Shown: in pieces, positions 1 to 8,093 of the stretch
How positions within the stretch are numbered: the stretch's first letter is position 1
Layout of the letters: each line of letters starts with the position of its first letter
Assembly (NCBI GenBank): GCA_004325065.1
Contig: PITI01000174.1
Coordinates: 1-18,041, forward strand
Direction of reading: 5' to 3'
DNA length: 18,041 nt
Source of the DNA: Hamiltosporidium magnivora
Taxonomy: Eukaryota > Microsporidia > Dubosqiidae
Made by a program: the position numbers and the translations under genes
Notes under the pieces: model-generated
The model's input: only the letters and a program-made list of their open reading frames with translations
What the model was told of the DNA's origin: nothing
The model's database searches: none

Positions 1-81
1 TTAAACCTAGAACTGCATTAATGTCATGAAAAAAAATGTAACACTTGCCACTGTTTTAACAAGCTGTGATATTTTTATAAA
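1..81. repeat. Left arm of an ~80-bp inverted repeat ending in TTAA
   Basis: The first 58 bases match the reverse complement of 3618-3561 with about five mismatches. Weaker, gapped similarity continues to about 81 (shared TGTGATA..TTTTATA). The outermost bases are TTAA followed by ACCTAGAACTGCATTAATG. TTAA-ended, CCTAGAA-like termini recall piggyBac-type elements, which duplicate TTAA on insertion; this is a family resemblance only. Because the window begins exactly here, the repeat could continue further left. Confidence 0.85.
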
Positions 82-299
82 TTCAAAATCCTTTTAGAAT
101 ATCATATAGTTCTTTTGAATATTCTTTCCTTAAATTATTTATTCTAAAAATCTTTTTTTCTTATCTTTATATTATCTGACAGATCATTTATTTTGCACAT
201 CCTTCTTTTCATTCGTTTTAAAAAGTTTTATTTACATTTAGGAGCCCTAGAATGTGAATTTCTTTTTTAAAAAATATTTTTTTAAATTCATTTTTGTTA

Positions 300-302
300 C
301 CC
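300..302 (+). promoter_or_regulatory. CCC start-proximal motif of the eS27 gene
   Basis: ACCCTT lies eight bases before the ATG at 311. A CCC motif close to the start codon is known as a microsporidian expression signal, and all five start codons I trust in this window have one. It supports initiation at 311. Confidence 0.6.
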
Positions 303-310
303 TTCATCAA

Positions 311-598
311 ATGGTAAGTTCACTTTTTCTAATGTTTTAGCAAACGAAAGATATTTGTTCATCACTTTTAAATAATAAGAAGTTAGCATGCAAACAGAAA
401 AGACTTATTCCAGAACCAAACAGTTATTTTATGACAGTAAAGTGCTCTGGATGCAGTATGACTACAATATGTTTCTCTCACTCACAAAGTAAAAGAGTAT
501 GCAAAGGATGTAATACTGTGCTTTGCTATCCAACTGGTGGTACAGCCAAAATTGCTAATAAATGTTCCTTCAAGAAAGTATTAAGAAGCGTTGAGTAA
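311..598 (+). CDS. RPS27: Ribosomal protein eS27, one intron (314-340)
   Basis: The CDS joins 311-313 (the ATG alone) to 341-598 and gives 86 residues, close to the usual 82-86. It encodes the zinc-ribbon protein eS27 of the small ribosomal subunit. The sequence shows KCSGCS (C-x2-C) and VCKGCNTVLC (second C-x2-C), followed by the family signature YPTGGTAKI and a CSFKKV tail. Reading 341 onward alone would leave no start codon, because no in-frame ATG precedes the zinc ribbon. Splicing out the 27-nt intron restores a start at the expected place. A CCC motif sits eight bases upstream. TAATAAAA overlaps the stop codon and supplies an AATAAA at 597-602, possibly the poly(A) signal. The gene is convergent with FPPS, 165 bp away. 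Identification is firm. Confidence 0.95.
314..340 (+). other. 27-nt spliceosomal intron of RPS27
   Basis: The intron begins GTAAGT and ends CTAATGTTTTAG, so the branch site (CTAAT, branch A at 332) is almost fused to the 3' AG. This is the compact arrangement known for microsporidian introns. It lies directly after the start codon, a position common for the few introns kept in microsporidian ribosomal protein genes. The length is a multiple of three, yet the 3' splice site TTT TAG is an in-frame stop, so an unspliced transcript would encode only nine residues. Confidence 0.92.
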
Positions 599-763
599 TA
601 AAAAAATATTTAATGATATAAGTGTTTTTCGTTGTATTTTCACATTTATTTTATTTTAATTTTTTTATTTTATTAGAAGTACTTTAGTACTTGTGATTCA
701 TATGGATAATAAAAATAAAATTTTAAAAGAAAAGAAAAATGGCAAAATAAAAGTAAAACGGCT

Positions 764-1720
764 TCATTTATTTTCAAAAAGTTCAATGCAGAATTTATAA
801 ATTTTTCTCGTTTCCTCATCCAAATATCTTCTTGCTTGACTTAAAAATACTTCAGATTCTTCTTCAAATAATTCCAACCTCTTTTTTATAAACGGTAGAA
901 CAATATTTTCATCCTTGGTTTGAAAATACTGTAAAATTAATATTTTATCATTTTCATTTTTACTTTCTTCCACCAGATGACTAAGATACCAGGTTAATTT
1001 ACATTCTTGTAAATCATTACTCGTTTTTTTTGTCTTTTCAGGAAAGAAATTTAAATAATCGTCTTTAAATTGCATAAATATACCCATTATTTCACTAAAA
1101 GGTAGTAAATTTTTAGGCGGTACTTTATCACTATAAATATATGCCATATAAATTGGAAGGTAAATGGTATAATATGCAGTTTTTGCAATAACCATTGTTT
1201 TGTAATTCTGAATTGAATAAACCTTTTTTATATTTTCAAAATCAGTACATTGAGTGGGTAAGACATCATGAAGTTCTCCTAATATTGTTTTTAAAAGCAC
1301 ATTTTCATAAACCTTCAGTAAATTTGTATAGCCTTTACTATTTAAAGAATATTTTTTGAGAATTTTCTTTATTAGCAATAAAAGAAAAATTGCATCTTTG
1401 TGTGCATTTAAACCGACCAATTTGTACCAACAGGGATGACCACGTCGTATCTCTGAATTATCGATTATATCATCGGATATGATTAAAGCAGTTTGTAGAA
1501 CTTCAATACAAAAACCTACCACCTTAGAATTATCATCTATGGTATGCCCAAGTTCTTTTAGTGTATTCAAAAACGTATAAAATCTATACGATTTCGCACC
1601 AATAAATGTCTTATCTATAATATTTAAAAGTCTCGTTATACAATGAGTATCTGTATGTTCAATCTCTTTTAAAATAGAAAGCATCGATTCTTTGAATTTC
1701 TCTATATTTATTTCAAACAT
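764..1720 (-). CDS. Farnesyl diphosphate synthase
   Basis: This 318-residue protein belongs to the trans-isoprenyl diphosphate synthases. They condense IPP with DMAPP and then GPP to make farnesyl diphosphate for protein prenylation, dolichol and related lipids. In order it shows GAKSYR (41-46; the family's GGKxxR IPP-diphosphate site), the first aspartate-rich motif DDIID (83-87) with RRG and CWYK (92-100), KTAYYTIYLPI (180-190), and the second aspartate region KDDYLNFF (219-226). The last reads DDYLN where the family has DDxxD. It is somewhat shorter than yeast or human FPPS (about 350). The start at 1720 is supported by a GGG/CCC motif at 1727-1729 in the upstream leader. The pattern around the first motif (RRG..CWYK) fits FPPS better than GGPPS. 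It is convergent with RPS27. Confidence 0.9.
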   Translation of the reverse strand: MFEINIEKFKESMLSILKEIEHTDTHCITRLLNIIDKTFIGAKSYRFYTFLNTLKELGHTIDDNSKVVGFCIEVLQTALIISDDIIDNSEIRRGHPCWYKLVGLNAHKDAIFLLLLIKKILKKYSLNSKGYTNLLKVYENVLLKTILGELHDVLPTQCTDFENIKKVYSIQNYKTMVIAKTAYYTIYLPIYMAYIYSDKVPPKNLLPFSEIMGIFMQFKDDYLNFFPEKTKKTSNDLQECKLTWYLSHLVEESKNENDKILILQYFQTKDENIVLPFIKKRLELFEEESEVFLSQARRYLDEETRKIYKFCIELFENK

Positions 1721-3537
1721 TTTATTGGGACGGTTTTTCGATTAATTTATACATAATATTTGATATATTTAATTTATCTCTTACTTTAAATAGAAATGAT
1801 TGAATTAATCAAATTTAATTTATTAGTTAATTAATATTTTACTGTGTTTGGTTGTAACTATGGAATGAATATATTTTGTATAATTTATACATATAAAAGC
1901 TTTCATTAGTAGTTTAGATTCAATTATTTTATTTATCAATTTAAACAGATGAGTTAAAAATTTTTTTATTCAAACTTTAAATATTAAATTCATTTTTTGT
2001 CATTATATTAGACATAAACATCGAATAACTACAAAAGCAATACTATAAATATTAATATATTACAATTCGAAAGATTAATAGTGTCTCAAATTTAAATAAA
2101 ATCTTTTTTAGAAATATATATTTTTAATTTATCATATATATAAGTGACAGTTAGTGATTTCAATCTATTTCATTTATAAATTGATTTAAAATTAAATTGC
2201 AAGTAGTTTTATAAAATTATTTATTATATTTCCGAGTAAAATAATTTTAAAATTAAAGTCTTTAATGTTAAATAGAACATTTGTTTAATTTTTTTATATA
2301 GAGCAAAATAATTTTATACTTTGATTATTACAAACAATAAAATCTTTACTTGTTTAGTTGAGTGAAATAAAATAAATTTCTATTATTTCTAACTTAGGAA
2401 GTAATTAAAAATTGAGATTATTATTGGCATTTAAATTGTACATTAAAAAAATAATGCATAAAACATTGCTTTGATTTTGTTATAAAATACGTAAGAAGTA
2501 GAATATAAATTTTTATTGAAGAGAAACACTTAGATTTTTTCAAAAATAGTAAAAAAAGAATAAACTTCTATTTAAATGTTGTTTTGTTTTAGATAATAAA
2601 AAAAGTCTTCAAAAGAGAGGTTAGTAATTTTATAATTCGATTTATTTAGAAATATTAATTTGAAAATAAATTGAATAACAAAAGAATAAATTAAATGAAA
2701 AATATTTTATATCGTAATTAGACTGTATCATTCATATTTTTTAAGATATAAAAATTGAATGAAAAATGAAATTGTTTATGTTTGTTCAGCTCTTCGTTGA
2801 TTTTTCTTTTTGATGATTTTTATTTAATATTTAGGTGGTTTTGTTTTTATTATGTTTGTACCTTTTGATTTAAAGAAATTTTTGAAATCAAAGAAAAAAT
2901 CAAGAATTTAAAGACGGATAAAAACCGATGTTAAAATTCGAAATAATAGATCTGATATATTTATTTTGGATGAAAAATACGAAAAGATAAAATATATAAA
3001 CATATGCCACTTCATAAGATTATTTTAAGAATTCTAATTTGAAACATATTGGTAAAAATAATACAAGGTTGATTATGTCTTGTAATATTTGTAAAATGCA
3101 GTGTTGAGATAATTCCTTATGTGATAGCCTATATGGTATTGTTACTAAACATTTGAAATTTGGCGTAAGAAACTAGAAATTCTATGTTTATATAATAACT
3201 GCTATATTCAATATAATAAATAAACAATAGATTTTATATTCTATACTAACGAAGGTGAGCTAAGTCAAGACAAGATGTATATAGAAAATATGCATGGTTT
3301 TGGCACTTAAACGACTGAATTACCTCTATTATATATAGACCAGTACCTACTGATAAAAAAATAGCGGTTGACGATCAAAAATTCAAAATATAAATCGCTT
3401 GGTGAAATAGAATGGTTTATATTAACTCATCGGATTGAAACATAATAAATGAATCGTAGAAAACTTAAAAACCGGAGTTAACGAAAATTTGAACGCTAAT
3501 AAAGTTTAAATGATATAACGCATATATTCAAGCCACT
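1721..3537. other. AT-rich non-coding stretch, no gene recognised
   Basis: This stretch of about 1.8 kb is very AT-rich with many stops in all frames on both strands. The part before 2750 looks like plain intergenic DNA. From about 2900 to 3530 composition is a little less extreme and short coding-like phrases appear (for example around 3050-3130 and 3240-3380), but I could not tie them to a family. It may contain a thoroughly decayed gene. No RNA gene or tandem repeat was seen. Confidence 0.5.
1727..1729 (-). promoter_or_regulatory. CCC start-proximal motif of the FPPS gene
   Basis: On the minus strand the leader reads AAAAACCGTCCCAATAAA and then ATG. CCC lies six bases before the start codon. 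AAAAACCG also recurs in the CCT8 leader at 6963-6970. Confidence 0.55.
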
Positions 3538-3618
3538 TTATATAAAATTATCACACCTTAAAAAATAGTGGCAAGTGCTATATTTTTTTTCAGGACATTA
3601 ATGCAGTTCTAGGTTTAA
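3538..3618. repeat. Right arm of the ~80-bp inverted repeat
   Basis: This is the reverse-complement partner of 1-81. The outer end is TTAA at 3615-3618. The 58 bases 3561-3618 match 1-58 with about five mismatches, and similarity fades inward by about 3538. A sharp rise in G+C begins immediately outside it. Confidence 0.85.
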
Positions 3619-4575
3619 CATAAATTACTGCTACCCCACACTCCATCAGTACCCCCTGCGATACCTACATTCAAAAGCCTTCTATTCCACCGGCGTGTAG
3701 AAGTCCATTAATGGGCGAGGCAGTTGCCCCAAGTTCGTTAATATTCGTTGCATGAAAAGTGATCTTAGGGTAAATTAACGCTGAACCCCCTCTGAACTAT
3801 CCAGCATTCCCACTTACTCTACACTTTCCAATCTTCATAAACTTCTGCCATAGATATATTTCAAAGATTTACATAGAGTTCACCTAGACAGTGCAATGTC
3901 ATAGCAAAAGTAAATAAGCTAATTGGCTCAATGGTTTTGATTTTATATCTCCCAGGAGCTAAATATTTTGACATAACAGAGAAAGACTGGTTTTCCTGTT
4001 TTTAAATGGTAATCATCTACAAGTTAAGCTATGACCTGCGATCTAGTTACATAAAAAACTATAAAATAAATTATCAGAAAAAGTTTCACTATTTCGAAGA
4101 CTATTTAAAACAAACACCAATGGAACAAACGAAAATATTTTGGGTTTTATTAATGCTTAAAATGTTAAAAATGCTTCGCACCACTTTCAGATCCGCATTA
4201 CCAAGCAGATGGTTTTTTAAGTAGTCATCCTCTCTCCAATATTAACCTACAAAACCTATATTTCTTCGTTAATACCAATTCCGATACTCGAATCAAAATT
4301 TCTGTTTTTTAGAATAGTTTTTTTTTTCAAAAAAATTTTCAAGATTCTGTGTTTTTAGTTTAAGTTAAATATTCAAAATCAATCAAACCGAAAATTTTTA
4401 AGCAGTTTTATACAAACAAATTGGTAAAATATTTTAATTATCTCATACATTTTTAAGTTAGAATATACTTTTTTTAACCGCTTAGTGCTCTTTGCCAAAG
4501 AAATTAGTAGAATATAAAAATGGTTTTAAAAATGACTTTACTCTCTAATATTTTACTTTAAAATTAAAAACTATT
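3619..4575. other. GC-richer island then AT-rich spacer; probable decayed coding DNA
   Basis: About 3619-4010 is roughly 40% G+C, clearly above the surrounding DNA, and has several stretches of 40-50 sense codons in different frames, as expected of a frameshifted former gene. A 72-codon ATG frame at 4006-4224 follows; its sequence suggests no family and its start has no CCC motif, so I do not call it a gene. The stretch at 4190-4240 resembles 8660-8710 (CCAAGCAGAT then GTTTTT). From 4245 to 4575 the DNA is ordinary AT-rich spacer. Confidence 0.45.
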
Positions 4576-4585
4576 TTGAAAATAT

Positions 4586-4588
4586 CCC
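4586..4588 (+). promoter_or_regulatory. CCC motif upstream of the 140-residue gene
   Basis: TCCCTT is identical to the motif before CCT8 but sits 20 bases from the ATG at 4609, further than in the other genes. It lies within the reading frame opened by the non-ATG codon at 4576, which argues that the frame upstream of 4609 is leader. Confidence 0.45.
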
Positions 4589-4608
4589 TTGAAAAAGGAA
4601 TATATAAC

Positions 4609-5031
4609 ATGCCTCTTGTAATCTATACTCTTAAATCTCCATATACGCATGTCATCAACATTTTTTTTCCGTCTACACCATATATTTCCACAATTTCCCC
4701 AATTGCACTTCAAAAACTATCCACTCACGTATATGCAGTACCAAATTCTCCAAATACAAAATATTTAGAATATTATGCTACGGTTGTATATAAATGTGAT
4801 TACAATACTCTTACAGTTATAGATAAAGCAAAAAGAACTGTGATTTATTATTCAATAAATCGCAATATAGACGCCTCAATAAAAGAATATGTTTTACAGA
4901 ATAAAACACCAACAGAAACCACATCTTTTAACAATAAAACTGTACAAAATAAAAATTTACCATATTTAAAAGTACAAGAAGGAGAAGAAGTAATATTTCC
5001 CGAGGAAGGGGAGGGAAGTGATGAGATCTAA
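4609..5031 (+). CDS. Hypothetical protein, 140 residues, acidic C-terminus
   Basis: I do not recognise this protein. The frame is open from 4576, but the codon there is TTG. The first ATG is at 4609, downstream of a CCC motif, and gives 140 residues. Residues 1-85 look like a compact beta-rich domain: alternating hydrophobic strands such as LVIYTL, HVINIFF, YYATVVYK, LTVID and RTVIYYS. Residues 98-115 are polar and probably disordered, and the tail from 124 is strongly acidic (EGEEV, PEEGEGSDE). There is no signal peptide, convincing membrane helix, zinc ligand set or repeat. Codon use matches the neighbouring intact genes, and no frameshift is visible. It is convergent with CCT8. It could be a lineage-specific protein or a very divergent small subunit of a conserved complex. 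Confidence 0.75.
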   Translation: MPLVIYTLKSPYTHVINIFFPSTPYISTISPIALQKLSTHVYAVPNSPNTKYLEYYATVVYKCDYNTLTVIDKAKRTVIYYSINRNIDASIKEYVLQNKTPTETTSFNNKTVQNKNLPYLKVQEGEEVIFPEEGEGSDEI

Positions 5032-5461
5032 AACTCATATTTGGTAAGAATTATTAAAAAAAAATTCCGTTTTCTTCTTTGATTCTCATATATTTTCGAT
5101 TCTTTTTGATTTCTTAAATTATGATATATTTTATTAAAATCTCCGTTTTTAGTTGAATAAAATTCTTTTAAGATTTTCCTCCTAATATCTTTAAATTTTT
5201 GTTTCTGATGAGGATTTAATATTTTGTTGGCTTTTATTGGAAATCTTCTTTATTTTATAAACCAATCCCTATTTCATTTAGATTTATTGTTGGTATTCAA
5301 TGTTTTATTATTTAAATTAAAATGGTATTCGAAATGAAAAAAATGTTTTTTTTTCATAAGCAGCAGTTAAAAAATAGAAATAGAATAAAATTGAACTTAA
5401 AAATAAAATATTTTTTATTCACTACCTCTCTGACCCAAAAATGCATAAAAATTTCATCTTT
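5032..5461. other. Intergenic spacer between convergent genes
   Basis: This is AT-rich DNA with poly(T) and poly(A) runs between the 3' ends of the hypothetical gene and CCT8. No ORF, RNA gene or repeat could be supported. Confidence 0.6.
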
Positions 5462-6946
5462 TTAATCATTATCCCATCCTTTATTCTCTCTAACCGTAAC
5501 ACCTTCTCCCTTAACTAACACATATTCACTTGTTTGTAATATAACACCCATTATTTCCATACAATACTCAAAACACCTAATAACACCCTCGCAGGCATAT
5601 TCACCCGTTATTACCATATCTCCATACATAACACCCAACTGCTTATAAATAAGCCTAGAAATATCTTCATATGATTTAGAAACATTTAAAAGGAAAGAAG
5701 ATAAGTCTTTAAAATAGCAAGGAAGACTTAGAGTATTAAAACTGCCTTTTTCTGATTCTTTTTCTTCTTTGATAAAATATCTTTTTAACATATTTAAACC
5801 GTCTTCAATTTCCCTTTCCCAATCTGCAATTCTACTTTCCACGGACTCACACATAACAATACTTACAACCTTTCCATTGCCGTATATAACACTATATTCT
5901 TCATTCTCTCTAAATATACCTACGCCCCTTAAACTACCAACACATCCACTACCCATGACTTTATTAACACTACCACCACACATTATTTGTAGCCTTCGTA
6001 TATCGTGTTTGCTTAAAATTTTAATACCAACCATATTTTTCATATTAATCATTTGAAGATGAATATCTTCAATCTTCCCGTTACAAATTACTACATCACT
6101 TTGTATTTCATTAACAAGATTTTCTATATTTTCAAGAGAGTTTGAACTATAAGATAATAATTCTTTGCTGTCTGTAAATAAGAGAGTACCTTTTGTCTCG
6201 GTGCGGGAAATGTCAAAAGGACAGTCATAAATAGAAACACTGTATTCTTCAGTTATTGAAGGATCAAATTTATTATTCCTAGGTATTAAAATTTTGTTTT
6301 TTGTACAAGGTCTTCTCTCAATAACCATTCCTTTAATTAGATAACTATCTTCTATATTACCTCTGATGGCTTTGACAGTTCTAATTCTATCTATATCCAT
6401 ACTTTTTGTAGTAAGAATGGCTTGTATGACAAGGTTGCGTAATTTAGAACTATTTATAAAAGGAATAAGAAGTTTGTCGAGTATATTGCTTTCACTTGAC
6501 GAAAGTATAATCTGTGTGTTTTTTTGACTATTTTTGGCGCATTGCCGAATATGGGATATAAATTGAGAATACACCTTATTAATATCACCAGGTTTAATAT
6601 TTTTGTTGAGTAAAGAATTTGTAAGTGTAAGAGTAGAATGAGTAAGATGAATAAACAAATTTTGTGGAATATTGAGTGTCTGAGCTTTTTCTAAATAAAT
6701 AGAAAATAATTTTGCAATTGGATGATTAATAGGAAGATTTGGTAAAATAAGAGATGGATTGCTAACCGCTATTGTTGAATATGGTGTTATTACAAGTTTT
6801 AATGGTGAAATATTGTTAGATTCGTTCTTTTTAGTATCGAGGAATGAAAGAATGGCTGCAAGATTATTTATGGAAGCCTGTGTTGGTGAAATGGAATGAG
6901 TTGATTTGTTTGAAATCAGAGACGAAAGATTCGTATTGTATGACAT
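5462..6946 (-). CDS. CCT8: T-complex protein 1 subunit theta (CCT8), divergent
   Basis: This is a subunit of the cytosolic group II chaperonin CCT/TRiC, which folds actin and tubulin. It has 494 residues against about 550 in the family. The apical and intermediate regions place it with theta: LIKGMVIE (203-210), VSIYDCPFD (237-245), TETKGTLL (249-256), SDVVICNGKIEDI (283-295) and KHDIRRLQ (313-320). EDGLNML (381-387) retains the acidic residue expected in the helix carrying the catalytic Asp. The nucleotide-site motifs GDGT, NDGATIL and the C-terminal GGGA are not recognisable; the corresponding places read roughly NIPQNLF (92-98), VSNPSLIL (61-68) and KGSFNTL (400-406). An upstream ATG at 7111 would add 55 Phe-rich residues. 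I reject it because the ATG at 6946 has CCC five bases before it and CCT subunits have no such leader. Confidence 0.9.
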   Translation of the reverse strand: MSYNTNLSSLISNKSTHSISPTQASINNLAAILSFLDTKKNESNNISPLKLVITPYSTIAVSNPSLILPNLPINHPIAKLFSIYLEKAQTLNIPQNLFIHLTHSTLTLTNSLLNKNIKPGDINKVYSQFISHIRQCAKNSQKNTQIILSSSESNILDKLLIPFINSSKLRNLVIQAILTTKSMDIDRIRTVKAIRGNIEDSYLIKGMVIERRPCTKNKILIPRNNKFDPSITEEYSVSIYDCPFDISRTETKGTLLFTDSKELLSYSSNSLENIENLVNEIQSDVVICNGKIEDIHLQMINMKNMVGIKILSKHDIRRLQIMCGGSVNKVMGSGCVGSLRGVGIFRENEEYSVIYGNGKVVSIVMCESVESRIADWEREIEDGLNMLKRYFIKEEKESEKGSFNTLSLPCYFKDLSSFLLNVSKSYEDISRLIYKQLGVMYGDMVITGEYACEGVIRCFEYCMEIMGVILQTSEYVLVKGEGVTVRENKGWDND

Positions 6947-6951
6947 TTTAA

Positions 6952-6954
6952 GGG
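6952..6954 (-). promoter_or_regulatory. CCC start-proximal motif of CCT8
   Basis: On the minus strand the leader reads ACCGTTTTTTATCCCTTAAA and then ATG. This TCCCTT, so close to the codon, decides the start at 6946 over the in-frame ATG at 7111. Confidence 0.6.
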
Positions 6955-7139
6955 ATAAAAAACGGTTTTTATATTTAAAAAAGAAGGGAAGAATAAAATA
7001 ACTATTGAATAAAAAAATTAGATTTTTTATAAAAAAATTTAATAAAAGAAAATGTGTGAAAAATAAGTGGACATCTAAAATTTGCAAAGTAAAAAAAATG
7101 AAAAAGAACACAGAAATGAAATTAAAAAAAGGAAAGCGT

Positions 7140-8093
7140 GTGGTTTGGAATAGACATTATATCCGAGAGCCATATTTGTAACCGAAGATCTGGAACAATT
7201 CCCATTTAAAACCAAGAAGTTTTTGATTACCTAGCTCAGTCTACTTACCGACATTATACCATCACTCTCTTACCTAAATTGCTTTATGTGTGGGCTGTCC
7301 GATAACATGAAAAACCATAATATTGCTATTATTTGTGACTAAAACCGGATAATAGTATTACGCCTGAACTGGATTATATAACAACCCCAATGCAGCAATT
7401 TTTTCTATCTGTACTTCAAGTAGCACAGAAAATGGAAATAATTTTAAATTTAGACAGATCTGGAATCCCGAGCTATTATAACAGAAGTTTTTAGCCACTT
7501 CAATATCAATGTCCTAAAAACTTAGCACAAAAGAGGAATTAATAAAATAAGAGCAAGAGAGAATGAAGCACACCTTATGCTTACCACTTAACTCGCCAAG
7601 CCGTGGAAGTTAGCGCAAGTAGTTGGATAAAAAAACCAAGGTATAGGTATGTTGTACGAAAGAACAGAACCAGTGCATAATTTAACATACAAGGTAATGA
7701 CCTAAACGAGAAAACTTGAACGGAACCGTCATAGTATCTTTTGAGACTCTATAAATGAACAGACGCTGCACACAGACTTATATTTAATAATGAGGAAAAT
7801 TACGCACTACGCATTATTCAGGTATTCCAGGTACATACGACGAACAGACATACAAAACAAGCGGTTTTCTTTGTAAGGAAACCATAGAAAGTAAATTACA
7901 CGTTAGTAGGTCTAAAGAGCGATTTAATAGGTTCCTAGACGGAAGAAACAGGCTTCTATTGAAAGGAACAGCTCAAAAAAAACATATGACACTTCAACTT
8001 AAACTTAAGCTACAAAATGTTCTTTTTGAGGCTTTGGTTAAATATAATGAATATTTTATGCCTACAAAAGGAACTTACAATGTAGAAATATAA
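7140..8093 (+). pseudogene. GC-richer island with relic reading frame, family unknown
   Basis: This island has higher G+C than its surroundings and open segments that hop between the three plus frames, the picture of an old frameshifted gene. The clearest piece is 7794-8093: 99 sense codons then TAA, with the first ATG only at 7985, so no intact product can start at the head of it. That frame reads as plausible protein (YSGIPGTYDEQ near its start, SKERFNRFLDGRNRLLLKG in the middle) and is basic. An overlapping segment at about 7760-7880 in another frame also looks coding. I could not assign a family. A decayed mobile-element protein or a decayed host gene are both possible. Confidence 0.4.

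Noticed and set aside
40..60. CAGTGGCAAGTG, read on the minus strand, as a Tc1/mariner terminus
   Set aside because: Similarity between the two inverted-repeat arms continues past this point for over 20 bases, so it does not behave as an element end.
2900..3530. Merlin or piggyBac transposase relic between the inverted repeats
   Set aside because: Only scattered phrases suggested it. No catalytic block or ordered set of motifs could be followed.
3915..3965. tRNA-like A-box (TGGCTCAATGG)
   Set aside because: No B-box and no foldable acceptor or anticodon stems follow.
4006..4224. 72-codon ORF as a gene
   Set aside because: It has no CCC motif and no recognisable content, and it overlaps relic DNA, so it is kept only as part of the island description.
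5769..6056. 95-codon plus-strand ORF
   Set aside because: It lies antisense within CCT8 and is a shadow of that gene.
6947..7111. A 55-codon N-terminal extension of CCT8
   Set aside because: It is Phe/Leu/Lys-rich text from poly(A) DNA, CCT subunits have no such leader, and the CCC motif lies immediately before the downstream ATG at 6946.
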